Shown here: positions 7,461 to 17,210 of the stretch, piece by piece | Position numbering within the stretch: the first letter of the stretch is position 1 | Layout: each line of letters begins with the position of its first letter | Assembly (NCBI RefSeq): GCF_022647885.1 | Contig: NZ_JALCLM010000001.1 | Span: 1,364,001-1,428,000, forward strand | Origin: Bifidobacterium sp. | GTDB taxonomy: Bacteria > Actinomycetota > Actinomycetes > Actinomycetales > Bifidobacteriaceae | Reading direction: 5' to 3' | DNA length: 64,000 nucleotides | Notes under the pieces: generated by a model | The model's input: the letters and a program-made list of their open reading frames with translations, nothing else | Told to the model about the DNA's origin: nothing | Databases searched by the model: none | Made by a program: the position numbers and the translations under genes

Positions 7461-10061
7461 TTAGTCAACACCAGAATATGCAACAATCCCGCGGTTAATC
7501 AGGTCTGCAGAGACAACAGCGGTATGGGATAATTCGCTATTACTCTCTGGTAGATATGCACCGACTTGGGCAATCTGACTGAGGATGTCTGCGAGTCGTT
7601 TAGCGTTTCTGACAAAGTCTCCACCTGTCATCTCCCGATCTTGCAGAATTGAGGAAAGTTCCTCTCCCCCTGCCCATTGATACATAATGTCGCAGATACC
7701 AAAGTCTAGGCTTTGAGAAGGTTCAAGACCATTGTCCTCACAGAGCGTGTTGACCTGCGCCCAGATTCGAGTCATTGCTTCGACACTATGCATGAGGACA
7801 CCTTCTGGGCCTCCAGGATATTGTCGTGGTGCACCGCCTTCGCCTCTACGTGATTCATAAACCATTGATGACAGCACAGCGGCTAATTCTTGTGGATCCA
7901 GCTCACGTAAGGTGTCACTCAGCAGAATCTGTGCAAGAATCAAGTCTTGTTCGCTATAAATGCGTCGCAGCAATTGTCCGCGAACTGTTAGCAGAAAATC
8001 CACGGTCTGCGAGGGTGAAGTCGTGGGTGTGGAAACAGATGATTGTTGCTTTTGAGTCAAGTAACCAAGCTCTTGCAAGATTCCGCAAATTTTGTCGAAG
8101 CGACGTGCCACAGAACCTGTACGAGAATCGAAGCGTCTGCTGATACGATCAAGCTCTCGTTGTTCTCTGGCCCAGCGGTGTCCCCATTTCAGGTGTGTTT
8201 GTAAATCTGGGCATGAGCGACAAGGATGTTCCTTTTCCTGCTCTTTTAACGTGGCAATTCGTTTATCAAGCTGTTGGAAAGCGCGGCTTCGTTCTTGCTG
8301 ACTTGAAAATAGCTGGTGTTTAAGCTCGCGACGCCCATTTTTCTGGGCATCTGAGAGTTGCATACGTAGTGTCATGAACTCTTTGAAATCGCCGTATTCA
8401 CATTTGAAAGCATCTTCGTAGCCTTGTAGTGCTGCACGTAACGTGTTCATCTCAGATTCAAGCTGCCAAGCAGATTCATTAGCTTCCCATTGAGCGAATG
8501 AATGATCCAAAGTAATTCTTGAACTTTCGTAGTCACTGGTATTTAAGAGGTTGACAGCCATATTGAAGGTAGGTTTGAAGCTTGAGTGTAAGGGATACAC
8601 TCGTTTGCTAGACAGTGCAGCAGCTGTAGAAGGCACAAACCCTTTATGGTCAACTACTACAGCATGCCCTAAGGTATCGATGCCTCGTCTTCCAGCACGT
8701 CCGGTGAGTTGGGTGAACTCCCCCGGGGTTAGTGCTACATGGCCTGTTCCGTCAAATTTCTCTAACTTTTCTACTACCACGGAACGTGCTGGCATATTTA
8801 TACCGAGAGCTAGAGTTTCGGTGGCAAAGACAACCTTGATTAATCCTTCATCGAACAGTCGTTCGACAATATGACGAAACAGTGCCACCATTCCTGCGTG
8901 GTGTGATGCAAAGCCTTCTTCGAGAGCAAATCGGAATCTACTGAAATGCAACGCTTTCAAGTCATCACGACTGAGCTGCCCATCAACCATTTCATCGACT
9001 ATTCGCCTGATTTTTCTGGCTTCGTTATCGCTGGTGAGTTCTAATCCTGCATTCAAGCATTGTTCAACTGCCTGATCGCAACCATTCCTAGAGAATATGA
9101 AGTAAATGCCCGGAAGCATACCAAAATAATCGAGCTCATCTACTACTGCCCAGCGTCTGGGAACATGGCGGTCTACACCACTACGCGGAGATGCGGTATG
9201 TGGATGACGAGATTGGAATCGTGAGCGTTTCCTCGGATTTTCTCGTCTGTGTGCATTGCGATCCATTTGTTCAAGACGATTGACAAGTTCAGGGTTGAGC
9301 TTAAGCGTCGATTGCTGAGCTGCATTTCTTCTATATAAATCGAAAAGTTCAGGTTCATCTGAGTCGCCAGCTTGCACTATTACATGTTGCTCAAGAGGTA
9401 CTGGTCTGCGCTCAGAGACAATTAATGTCGTTGTCCCGCGAACAGATTCAATCCATGAAGAAAAATCTTCGACATTAGAAACAGTGGCGGATAGGCCAAT
9501 AATTCGTACAGATTGAGGAAGATGAATGATCACTTCTTCCCAGACGGGACCTCGATATCGATCTGCCAGAAAATGGACCTCATCCAGCACCACATAGCGT
9601 AGCGCGTGAAGAGTGGATGATTGTTCATAGAGCATATTGCGAAGGACTTCGGTAGTCATGACAACGATATCTGCCTCAGAATTAATTGAGGTGTCCCCCG
9701 TGAGTAATCCGACTCTATGCTCACCAAAAACTTCAACTAGGTCATGGTATTTCTGGTTGCTTAAAGCTTTTATAGGTGTGGTATAAAATGCTTTAACATT
9801 GCGCTCCTGCGCCAGAAATACAGCAAAATCCGCAATCACAGTTTTGCCTGCACCTGTAGGAGCAGCGACAAGCACGTTATTACCGTCTTCGAGCGCATTC
9901 ATGGCTTGGAGTTGAAAATCATCCAAGGCGAAAGGCAAAGTCTGTGTGAAACGGAAGGCGGCACTCTTCATATGTGCTTGTCGTTGCCGCGCTGCTGCAT
10001 AGCGTTGCGAAGGACTGAGCTGATGTTGATCGGATGCGGCGTCGTTATGGTGATTACTCAT
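7461..10061 (-). CDS. helY: DEAD/DEAH-box RNA helicase, HelY/Mtr4-like
   Basis: An 866-residue superfamily 2 helicase. Walker A APTGAGKT is at residues 67-74, followed by the DEVH box (LDEVHFLADRYRG), SATVSN (motif III), a long linker, and motif VI QLTGRAGRRGID. A C-terminal helical region contains a CRSCPDL segment. The architecture matches actinobacterial HelY and eukaryotic Ski2/Mtr4 helicases, implying ATP-driven unwinding of RNA in RNA processing; the substrate is unknown. Genes upstream on this strand are a small membrane protein and a PafBC-like regulator, echoing the mycobacterial pafB-pafC-tatA-tatC-helY order without tat genes. The ribosome binding site of the ATG at 10061 is weak. 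Confidence 0.92.
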   Translation of the reverse strand: MSNHHNDAASDQHQLSPSQRYAAARQRQAHMKSAAFRFTQTLPFALDDFQLQAMNALEDGNNVLVAAPTGAGKTVIADFAVFLAQERNVKAFYTTPIKALSNQKYHDLVEVFGEHRVGLLTGDTSINSEADIVVMTTEVLRNMLYEQSSTLHALRYVVLDEVHFLADRYRGPVWEEVIIHLPQSVRIIGLSATVSNVEDFSSWIESVRGTTTLIVSERRPVPLEQHVIVQAGDSDEPELFDLYRRNAAQQSTLKLNPELVNRLEQMDRNAHRRENPRKRSRFQSRHPHTASPRSGVDRHVPRRWAVVDELDYFGMLPGIYFIFSRNGCDQAVEQCLNAGLELTSDNEARKIRRIVDEMVDGQLSRDDLKALHFSRFRFALEEGFASHHAGMVALFRHIVERLFDEGLIKVVFATETLALGINMPARSVVVEKLEKFDGTGHVALTPGEFTQLTGRAGRRGIDTLGHAVVVDHKGFVPSTAAALSSKRVYPLHSSFKPTFNMAVNLLNTSDYESSRITLDHSFAQWEANESAWQLESEMNTLRAALQGYEDAFKCEYGDFKEFMTLRMQLSDAQKNGRRELKHQLFSSQQERSRAFQQLDKRIATLKEQEKEHPCRSCPDLQTHLKWGHRWAREQRELDRISRRFDSRTGSVARRFDKICGILQELGYLTQKQQSSVSTPTTSPSQTVDFLLTVRGQLLRRIYSEQDLILAQILLSDTLRELDPQELAAVLSSMVYESRRGEGGAPRQYPGGPEGVLMHSVEAMTRIWAQVNTLCEDNGLEPSQSLDFGICDIMYQWAGGEELSSILQDREMTGGDFVRNAKRLADILSQIAQVGAYLPESNSELSHTAVVSADLINRGIVAYSGVD

Positions 10062-10178
10062 AGTGAAGTTATTGCCCCGCTGAAATGTTCTAGCATATGC
10101 GCTGCCTCACAAGACTTATGCATATTACTGACTCTGGTGGTATCGCGATCGATGAAAATTACCGAAGTTATAGAGATC

Positions 10179-10499
10179 TTAATCGTTGAAATGCTTCCAC
10201 CGTTCCCAGCGCCGCATATGTGCGATTCGCTTATTTGTTTTACGTTCCACAACCCGTGAATGCGCTTCTGCATAGCGTTCTGTGGCCACTTCTAAAGGTT
10301 GTGTGAACAGTGGAGCTTCATGAATACCTGTGTTGTCACTGGGTGAAAGATTTAGAGCAGAAAGCTTCTCCCCCGCTGCCGCACCTACATCTGAAACCTT
10401 AGCTAATGCTCGCAAAGCGTGAGTAATAACGTACCATATCCCGATTCCTAATATCACGAACATAGCTATGGTGATCACCAACCAGATCCACCAAGGCAT
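10179..10499 (-). CDS. Small membrane protein of unknown function
   Basis: A 106-residue protein with a single N-terminal membrane helix (WWIWLVITIAMFVILGIGIW, residues 3-22) and a basic, charged C-terminal tail (about residues 75-106, rich in Arg and Lys). It occupies the place of tatA/tatC between the PafBC-like regulator and helY, but lacks the TatA hinge and amphipathic helix signature, so I do not call it TatA. It begins 12 bases after the regulator's stop codon, suggesting co-transcription. Confidence 0.75.
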   Translation of the reverse strand: MPWWIWLVITIAMFVILGIGIWYVITHALRALAKVSDVGAAAGEKLSALNLSPSDNTGIHEAPLFTQPLEVATERYAEAHSRVVERKTNKRIAHMRRWERWKHFND

Positions 10500-10511
10500 A
10501 GTGTCTCCTTT

Positions 10512-12449
10512 TTAATCGTCGACCAGGGTAACTTCCTGCTCAAGGCTCAACTCTCTTCGTGCTCGAGCAAGAATCATCGTTCGCAATGTGCCAGGCGCAA
10601 CTGCCACGATGTGACGTGCGTGAGAGATGCAGAAAGCAACAAACCAAGAATCTGACGATACGGTGAGATGAACCTTTTCACCGTTGCCATGTGCTTCAGT
10701 ACGTGCTCCTGGTAAAGATTCAGTAAATGGCAAATCGGGCTTATCCGTAATGAACATGGCCGCTGTTCCATTGTCGAAACTCCATTTGCGCAGTTCACTA
10801 ATCGGAGCATCGGGGAACTCAACTTTGTGCAATGGCGTAACCAGTTCAGCACGCTCGATTCGAGCAAGTCTGAGCATCTGCCAAGCATCGGTCGTTGAAG
10901 AGCTTTTGCTGTTGCCATTGAGCGGCACTACGCCATTAACATCTGGTTCTGTTCGCTGACTCTCGCTAATAGCATCGCCAATATTGGTCCAAACAGCGGC
11001 GTAATACACGCCCTCATCAACATAAATTTTTGCAGGAGCTACAATCTTGCGGCGAGTTCTTCCTGCTCCATCGGTGTATTCCATATCAAGGAGTGAAGCA
11101 GTATCGATTGCACGCTTAACTACGGTGAAGCTCGTTGGCTCCATCTCATAACCAGTCAGGCTGAGCCATGGTGTTTCACCAGGTTCAACATGTTGCCTGA
11201 GACGCTTATATAAGGAATCAGCCTGTGCTCGAGACTCATCTGGAAGCAATGGTGAATGAGCTAGGTAGCTTACAGATGCGGTGATAAGACTCAGATACTG
11301 TGGAGAAACACCAGCAAGTCGCTCCAGACCGAGCGAATTAGTAGCGGAAACAATATTCTCAGTGTCTAGAAGCGACCAATCGATGTCAAAGAATTGACTT
11401 CCGGCCATTTCCCCGTCATCAGAAACAGTCGTCAGTGTATTAATGTCTTTGTGAATCACATTGATAGCGCGCTTGAGTTCGTCGTCGCTACGAGTCTTCC
11501 CCACGAAACGCTCAGCCAATTCCGCCAAAGAGAACTCTTCACCCAAATGGGCGGATAAGAACAGCATCAGTCGCAGACGACGGTCAACTTCAGAACCAGT
11601 TTGGAATGATGCGTTGGCTCGCTGTGCAAGATTATCCTCATTCTCGGTGACGTCGTGGTCAGGAGTTTGGTCACGGTCACTCATTACCAAGGGTTGCTCT
11701 TGGTCATCAAAACCAGTGTGAGAAGCTTCCTCGAATTTTGTGGCTGCCACAAGTCTACGGTGGAAGGCATCAGCAGCTTCACGCGGGCTAATAATCGTTG
11801 AACCAGGATGTTCTAGCACGAACATTGCTAGATCGTCAGAATCCGTATAAGCAACATTAATATGTTCACCATCAACATCCACAGTTGCCGCAAAACGACG
11901 AGAGTCAATGACTCTTTGTAAAGCATCTGGAATGGTTTGTGTACCTAGCCCGGGAGCTATAGAGTCCAGTCCTAGTCCAGGAATAGGAATTTGTGGAACT
12001 CTAGGCGTTGTGCGTGAGCTCTGATGTACTTGTTGCTCAGCTGTCTGAGACATGGAAATAGATCGAGCTAGATAATTTGCTGCAGCAAGAACTGGTAAAT
12101 CATCAAGATCGAAGCGGAGCCTGACTCTGGGTTCATCACCGAGCTGCAAACGGTATGAAGCAAAATCCTGTCCCTCTGATTTTGAAGAGTATTCAGGTTG
12201 TCTCGATTCAATGGCAATTCCCATTGCAGCAAGCTTGGCTCTATCGCGTTGGAATTGTTTTGCAAAAGCCGCCTTTGCAGCTTGATCTGCTAATTCCCCA
12301 TAAGAATCCGCATAAGCTTTTACTCGTTGCGCTATCTGACGAGAGGTAAGCCATTGGGGAAAAGCGGAAGACAACACTGCAAGAACATCCAATTCATGTT
12401 TTCCCCACTTATCGGAGAACCGTCGCCTGCCATTCGTTCCCTCTGCCAT
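10512..12449 (-). CDS. WYL-domain transcriptional regulator, PafB/PafC-like fusion
   Basis: A 645-residue protein that reads as two related regulators joined. Unit 1 (about residues 1-225) has an N-terminal winged HTH (KHELDVLAVLSSAF, LTSRQIAQRVKAY) and WYL/WCX-like sequence. Unit 2 (about residues 285-645) has a second HTH (FSLAELAERFVG) and a clear WYL domain (DMEYTDGAGRTRRKIVAPAKIYV followed by GVYYAAVWTN in two parts). PafBC in actinobacteria senses DNA damage through WYL-bound single-stranded DNA and activates repair genes. That role is inferred here from domain order and the helY neighbourhood; no proteasome or pup genes are in the window. Confidence 0.82.
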   Translation of the reverse strand: MAEGTNGRRRFSDKWGKHELDVLAVLSSAFPQWLTSRQIAQRVKAYADSYGELADQAAKAAFAKQFQRDRAKLAAMGIAIESRQPEYSSKSEGQDFASYRLQLGDEPRVRLRFDLDDLPVLAAANYLARSISMSQTAEQQVHQSSRTTPRVPQIPIPGLGLDSIAPGLGTQTIPDALQRVIDSRRFAATVDVDGEHINVAYTDSDDLAMFVLEHPGSTIISPREAADAFHRRLVAATKFEEASHTGFDDQEQPLVMSDRDQTPDHDVTENEDNLAQRANASFQTGSEVDRRLRLMLFLSAHLGEEFSLAELAERFVGKTRSDDELKRAINVIHKDINTLTTVSDDGEMAGSQFFDIDWSLLDTENIVSATNSLGLERLAGVSPQYLSLITASVSYLAHSPLLPDESRAQADSLYKRLRQHVEPGETPWLSLTGYEMEPTSFTVVKRAIDTASLLDMEYTDGAGRTRRKIVAPAKIYVDEGVYYAAVWTNIGDAISESQRTEPDVNGVVPLNGNSKSSSTTDAWQMLRLARIERAELVTPLHKVEFPDAPISELRKWSFDNGTAAMFITDKPDLPFTESLPGARTEAHGNGEKVHLTVSSDSWFVAFCISHARHIVAVAPGTLRTMILARARRELSLEQEVTLVDD

Positions 12450-12585
12450 TAGTCCTCGCGTATCACTAAAATCCCAAGTTAACAGTGCGTAATGCTGCGC
12501 ACCCTATCTATGATAGATGCTTTTTGCCGCTTTGACTGCATATTTACTGAATATTCGAGCCATTTTCTTGTGCGGCTGAACGAGT

Positions 12586-14016
12586 CTACAACCATTCATC
12601 GGGCTCAACACCCTGTGGTCCCACAAACTCACCATTAGGCACATAAGACGGGTGCCCCAAATCTTCCAGTACTGCATCGCCAAACATGGAAACATTCTGT
12701 CCAAAAGTCCAGTCACCTTTGATCGTGACAGAATTTGCTGCTGCTAGCGAAGGAACCGAATATGGGAACCGCTCATTGAAATCATTAATGTTTTTGTAAT
12801 ATCGTTCGTCGAGTTCAACATTCGGGAAGATATAGTTTCCATCCTCCATCTCGAAGGAGTCTGTGAGATGGAATCTGTCAGAGCGCATGATGAGAAGATC
12901 GTCAGTGGTTTTCACTGGAAGGAATCGCATACGATCAACCTCTATGCATGTGGCATCTTCAAAAAGATTAATCGCTGAGCCCATCGCTGTCTCTAACTGG
13001 ATCACCTTAGCGGATTTACTGTCACTAGGATCAACAGTCTTTTCATTGCAAATCACAGGGAGCGGGAGCACCCCATCAAATTCTTCAAGCTTTTGTTTCA
13101 GTGCATCTACACGGACCCATATGCTGTTGGTGTTGAAATATGGGTGTTTTTTGATATTCGTGGCAGCGCGCTTATCTTCAGAGCGAACTTGACTCATTTC
13201 TCGCAATAATAGTTGGCCTGTGGCTTTATCGACAACGATATGCCCACCTTTACGGTCGGCATTGGTTCTCTTAGCAACCTCTACCATGAATGAGGAACCT
13301 GATTCGGCGAAGTGGCCTGCGAGGGTTCGAGAAGGACGAGCCCCAAGATTATCGGAGTTTGAAATAAATAAATATTCAATACCCTGCTCTTGAAGCTTAT
13401 CAAGCAGTCCTGATTCATGAATCGTTGAGAAAACATCACCATGTCCTGGCGGGCACCACTCTAATTCAGAATTTTCAGGGTACTTAACTGGTTCTCCTGA
13501 ATCAGCTAATATTTTTGGCTCAACATGTTGAATGATTTCAACGGGCACCTTGTATTGTTCAAACGCTGTTGTTTTTTTCAATACACGATTAGTATCCGCT
13601 GAGGTACGGAAGGAATTCATGAAGGTGATAGGAAGTGGAACTTCCAGTCTTTTTCGTGCTGTCAAGACTTGGCCGAGAATGATATCTAGAAATTTCATTT
13701 GGCGTGCTTTGTGTCTTCTTACAGGCAGCATCGACTTGGCACCCTCAAGACCCATAGATGTGCCTAAACCTCCATTAAGTTTAAGGAAGGCAGTTTTCGA
13801 GAATGCCTCAAGAGCTTTGTCAGCATCAATACTTTCGTGGACATCACGTACTGAAGGAATATTGGTCAGAGGCTTGACATTATGCTCACTAATAGCATCC
13901 CCTGACTCATCAAGCTGCCACGCTTCATAGAGTCGTTCGAACTGCGATATCGCTACTTCGCTCATCTCTCGTTCGCGCATCTTAGCGGCAGATTGCTCAA
14001 AAACAGCGTCGCCCAT
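12586..14016 (-). CDS. ugpA: UTP--glucose-1-phosphate uridylyltransferase
   Basis: Makes UDP-glucose from UTP and glucose 1-phosphate; in bifidobacteria this supplies the Leloir and lacto-N-biose pathways and glycan synthesis. The 476-residue protein is of the eukaryote-like UDPGP class, with the nucleotide-binding LKLNGGLGTSMGLEGAKSML in the N-terminal fifth and the sugar-binding region further on (EWCPPGHGDVF, then FISNSDNLGA). I chose ATG 14016 because GAAGGAGA lies about seven bases upstream; a longer frame to 14109 lacks family similarity at its start. It is apparently monocistronic, with tRNA-Pro divergent upstream. Confidence 0.94.
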   Translation of the reverse strand: MGDAVFEQSAAKMREREMSEVAISQFERLYEAWQLDESGDAISEHNVKPLTNIPSVRDVHESIDADKALEAFSKTAFLKLNGGLGTSMGLEGAKSMLPVRRHKARQMKFLDIILGQVLTARKRLEVPLPITFMNSFRTSADTNRVLKKTTAFEQYKVPVEIIQHVEPKILADSGEPVKYPENSELEWCPPGHGDVFSTIHESGLLDKLQEQGIEYLFISNSDNLGARPSRTLAGHFAESGSSFMVEVAKRTNADRKGGHIVVDKATGQLLLREMSQVRSEDKRAATNIKKHPYFNTNSIWVRVDALKQKLEEFDGVLPLPVICNEKTVDPSDSKSAKVIQLETAMGSAINLFEDATCIEVDRMRFLPVKTTDDLLIMRSDRFHLTDSFEMEDGNYIFPNVELDERYYKNINDFNERFPYSVPSLAAANSVTIKGDWTFGQNVSMFGDAVLEDLGHPSYVPNGEFVGPQGVEPDEWL

Positions 14017-14253
14017 GATCGGTCTCCTTCCAGACACAATATTCACTAGTCTAGCGGTTCCACAGTTTATGTCGACTTCAAGCCTATTTACAGGCTCATG
14101 ATTGGGCATCGTATTAATAACAATGTGCTATCGCTGAAGTTACAACGAGTTCGATATGAAGCTACGATCTCAAGGTTTTTTAGAGAACAATGCTGAATTA
14201 ACAAAAATCCACGACTTGTGGTAGCTTATTCTCTCGGTGCTTCAATGCACCGT

Positions 14254-14327
<74 letters not shown>

Positions 14328-14328
14328 C

Positions 14329-14350
14329 AAATCATCGCAGATGATTTTGG
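14329..14350 (+). terminator. Putative terminator of tRNA-Pro
   Basis: AAATCATC (14329-14336) and GATGATTT (14340-14347) form an 8-bp stem around a 3-base loop immediately after the tRNA. The stem is A/T-rich and the T run is short. Confidence 0.5.
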
Positions 14351-14575
14351 CAGTGTGCGATTGTATCGATGCGCACTTCGCAAGTTAATCACCACGCATT
14401 GGTTTTCTTTTTCTAAAATGCTGAAATTCCAACGACTTAGCAGTGTTGGGTTTCGCCTGTTTTTGATTTTGTTAGACATTGTTAGACATTGCAGAAACAC
14501 TATCTTGCGTCCAGTATCTTTCCGAAGCACGCACCCCCATCGGAGAAGCGTCGCATGACAGCGAACATATCATTG

Positions 14576-14647
14576 CTGAAACTGTGAAAATAGGCACGGC
14601 AATCCGTTTAATCATGGATTTTGCCGTGCCTATTTTCACAGTTTCAG
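14576..14647 (-). terminator. Long perfect hairpin, probable terminator of the MetE-like gene
   Basis: The arms 14576-14602 and 14621-14647 are exact 27-bp complements, with three further pairs (14603-14605 with 14616-14618) after a 2-base bulge. It starts 20 bases past the stop of the minus-strand MetE-like gene. The remaining part of the 340-base gap 14328-14667 shows no gene. Confidence 0.75.
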
Positions 14648-14667
14648 GTTTGAATGTGAAGCTATTT

Positions 14668-15903
14668 TTAGCCCCAAAGCTCGTGCGATGCTAATGCTGC
14701 ACCTTTGGCAAGTGTTTCTAGCTTTGCCCAAGCAATATGTGGATGAACGCGTCCACCGAGGCCACAGTCTGTTGATGCGATGACGTTCTCTTTTCCAACC
14801 AGTTTTGCGAAGCGCTCAATGCGATCCGCTACTAGGCGTGGGTGCTCAATCACATTGGTCGAATGGGTAACCACCCCGGGGATGATGACCTTGCCTTCAG
14901 GCAATTTATGATCCTGCCACACACGCCATTCATGTTCGTGACGCACGTTGGCTGCCTCGAAGGTATATCCGCCTGCATTGATTTGCAGTACTTTGTCAAT
15001 GATTGCCTCGAAGGGGATATCAGTCGTATGCGGACCGTGCCAGCTCCCCCAGCAGACATGGAAACGGACCTGCTCTTCGGGGATGCCCTTAAGTGCATAA
15101 TTCATTGCCTCAATGCGTGGCTGGATGAAATTGAGATAATCCTCTATAGAAGGTTCAGGATTAATCTGGTCGAAACCCTCAGCAATCGAAGGATCATCGA
15201 TCTGAAGTTCCAAGCCTGCATCAGTTATGGCTTTATACTCCTCGTGGAGCACATCAGCCCAGGCGAATAGTAGCTCTTCGTCACTGTTGTAGTATTCATT
15301 GCCGACGCGTGCTGCAGAGCCAGGCGACACAGCCGTGATAAAACCAGTCGGGAAGTTTTCGCTTCCCAGTGCGGCTTTCAAATTTCTGATGTCCTCATTA
15401 ACCGCATCAAAACCGATGTAGTGTAAAGGACCAACAACGCTTGGGTAGACCGTGGCTGTTTTACCTACCAGAACACCACTGTTTGGATCATTGTAAACAT
15501 CATGGAAGCGCGTCCAATCGCGACGATCAGGGAAGGTAGTGTAGCGCGGGTGACCTGGTGTGCTCCTCACAGGTGTTGCGTCGAAAGGATCATTCTTTGA
15601 TATACGAAGGCCTGAAACACGTTGAGAAATATAGTTCCACCAAGCACCATAATCAACGGAAGAACTCATGGCCTTGCCATACTCACCATCATTGGGGATA
15701 TCAACTCCAACCTCGCGTTGATGTTGCACCACCTCATTTACGGCAGCTGTTTCAAGAGCATCGAATTCTTCAGTGTGCTTGAGGGTAAAACCATCCTCAG
15801 CAAATTGCCGAGCAGCATTAGCTTCGATGAGTTGTTTGCTACGTGGGAGGCTTCCCGCATGGGAGACTAGTATGTGATCATCGTTATGTAACATACATCC
15901 CAC
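14668..15903 (-). CDS. MetE C-terminal-like methyltransferase (cobalamin-independent methionine synthase family II)
   Basis: A protein of up to 411 residues resembling only the catalytic C-terminal barrel of MetE. Zinc-ligand motifs are visible: RFHVCWGSWHGPH supplies His and Cys, a central Glu is likely in the EAANVRHEHEW region, and STDCGLGGR supplies the second Cys. Full MetE is about 750 residues, so this short family lacks the N-terminal barrel that binds polyglutamyl folate. Such proteins may methylate homocysteine from another donor or act on other thiols; the substrate is not certain. The first start is GTG at 15903; an ATG at 15894 is equally plausible and neither has a strong ribosome binding site. 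It is monocistronic. Confidence 0.82.
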   Translation of the reverse strand: MGCMLHNDDHILVSHAGSLPRSKQLIEANAARQFAEDGFTLKHTEEFDALETAAVNEVVQHQREVGVDIPNDGEYGKAMSSSVDYGAWWNYISQRVSGLRISKNDPFDATPVRSTPGHPRYTTFPDRRDWTRFHDVYNDPNSGVLVGKTATVYPSVVGPLHYIGFDAVNEDIRNLKAALGSENFPTGFITAVSPGSAARVGNEYYNSDEELLFAWADVLHEEYKAITDAGLELQIDDPSIAEGFDQINPEPSIEDYLNFIQPRIEAMNYALKGIPEEQVRFHVCWGSWHGPHTTDIPFEAIIDKVLQINAGGYTFEAANVRHEHEWRVWQDHKLPEGKVIIPGVVTHSTNVIEHPRLVADRIERFAKLVGKENVIASTDCGLGGRVHPHIAWAKLETLAKGAALASHELWG

Positions 15904-16205
15904 AATAAAGCGTTTTGCTGATCGTTATGCAAAGTTGTTCACGATGTGCTGCTAGCGAATCTGCACCGTTGAATGTCCGCGATACTTATAGCCGACTAGA
16001 TGAAATGCTGAGAAGTCAGCGTACACATTTGCGTGCACGCTGATGTCAACAGACCATCAGACTGTGAGGATGACAGATATAACCCGCTGCATCACAGCTG
16101 ATGTCGCATATACGCCTCGGCATGGGAGTAAGTGATGAGCGACCATAACAATTGCCAGTTGTGCATAGCTAGATAATTGAGATAGCTCAGCCACTGATTG
16201 AATCA
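15904..16205. other. Intergenic gap of 302 bases
   Basis: No convincing coding frame. It contains a weak 7-bp inverted repeat (TCAGCGT at 16016-16022 with ACGCTGA at 16037-16043) and presumably the promoter of the MetE-like gene and the terminator of the SGNH hydrolase gene; neither can be placed confidently. Confidence 0.4.
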
Positions 16206-16883
16206 TCAATTGTCGAAGTTATCTCTCTCCCAGTCAAAGCCAGTCGCGCGTAGCCATGATCGGGCGACGATCATGGCACCACGTTCGTTGGGATGTACAT
16301 GATCCGCACTGGCTATGCAAGGATGTTGTCTAGTGAGGAAATGATCGATATCTGCCTGAATATCTATGAATAAAGCCTGGTTATTGTTCGCAACACGTTG
16401 AGCTGCTTGGGAAAAGCTTTCCACCATAGCGCGCATGCTTTCGTGGTGATTTGTCTCAAACATGAAGGGACTGACAACGATAAGACCTTGTAACTTTGGC
16501 AGTTTAGATCGTGTGAGCTTCAACAAGCGGTCGTATATAAGCTCGAATTCTTCTTCATTGTGGGTAGGTGCTTGCCAAAGCGTGCCATCGAAATGGCGCC
16601 AGGCATCGTTAACACCAATCATTACAGAAACGAAATCTGGTTCAAAATCCAATACATCACTTTGCCACCGTTGCTCCATCTGCGTGATATCGTCTCCGCC
16701 AACACCTGAGTTTATAGTCATCAAATTCTTGTCAGGATAAACAGCAGTCAACAAATTATGTACGTGGTTTACATAACCTTGCCCGAAACCCCAGCCGCCG
16801 GGTTCAGCACTGCGATCACGACCGGCATCTGTTATCGAGTCGCCGACGAATACAATTCTTGAATGATTTGGGAAAATGAGCAT
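16206..16883 (-). CDS. SGNH/GDSL-family hydrolase
   Basis: A 225-residue esterase-type protein. Block I is VFVGDSITDAG with the catalytic Ser in GDS; block II has a conserved Gly in SGVGGDD; block III is IGVNDAW (GxND); block V is DHVHPNERG with the catalytic Asp-x-x-His. No signal peptide is apparent, suggesting cytosolic deacetylation of sugars or similar esters. Relatives include rhamnogalacturonan acetylesterase-like and lysophospholipase-like enzymes; substrate undetermined. It is flanked by gaps of about 300 bases on both sides and appears monocistronic. Confidence 0.85.
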   Translation of the reverse strand: MLIFPNHSRIVFVGDSITDAGRDRSAEPGGWGFGQGYVNHVHNLLTAVYPDKNLMTINSGVGGDDITQMEQRWQSDVLDFEPDFVSVMIGVNDAWRHFDGTLWQAPTHNEEEFELIYDRLLKLTRSKLPKLQGLIVVSPFMFETNHHESMRAMVESFSQAAQRVANNNQALFIDIQADIDHFLTRQHPCIASADHVHPNERGAMIVARSWLRATGFDWERDNFDN

Positions 16884-17130
16884 GACGTTCCTTCTATCTG
16901 GGTGAGCTACACAATACGTAAAGCTGAATGTGCAATCTGACTAGTGTTTCAATACATTTCTATTCATGGTTCTGCAATTCATGCCCTAATTAATGTGGGA
17001 ATCTGGTTGTTGCTGTGTGCGCTTCATTGCACCGCTGAATATACTCTTCGTCGAGGAATTCATCTTAACTATTAATCTGCATAGCTTCCATAGAAACGTC
17101 ATACGTCAAGGTACACAGTGCTTAAAATCA

Positions 17131-17191
17131 CTGCACAATATGGCCGGTAATAGGGACTTGAGTGGGCCCTATTACCGGCCATATTGTGCAG
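17131..17191 (-). terminator. Long perfect hairpin, probable terminator of cmk-der
   Basis: Arms 17131-17155 and 17167-17191 are exact 25-bp complements around an 11-base loop, starting 20 bases past the cmk-der stop codon. The rest of the 16884-17210 gap shows no gene. Confidence 0.8.
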
Positions 17192-17210
17192 CTGCATTGA
17201 TAAATCGAGA

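Noticed and set aside
10179-10499. TatA subunit
   Set aside because: Single membrane helix in the right neighbourhood, but no hinge or amphipathic helix of the TatA type.
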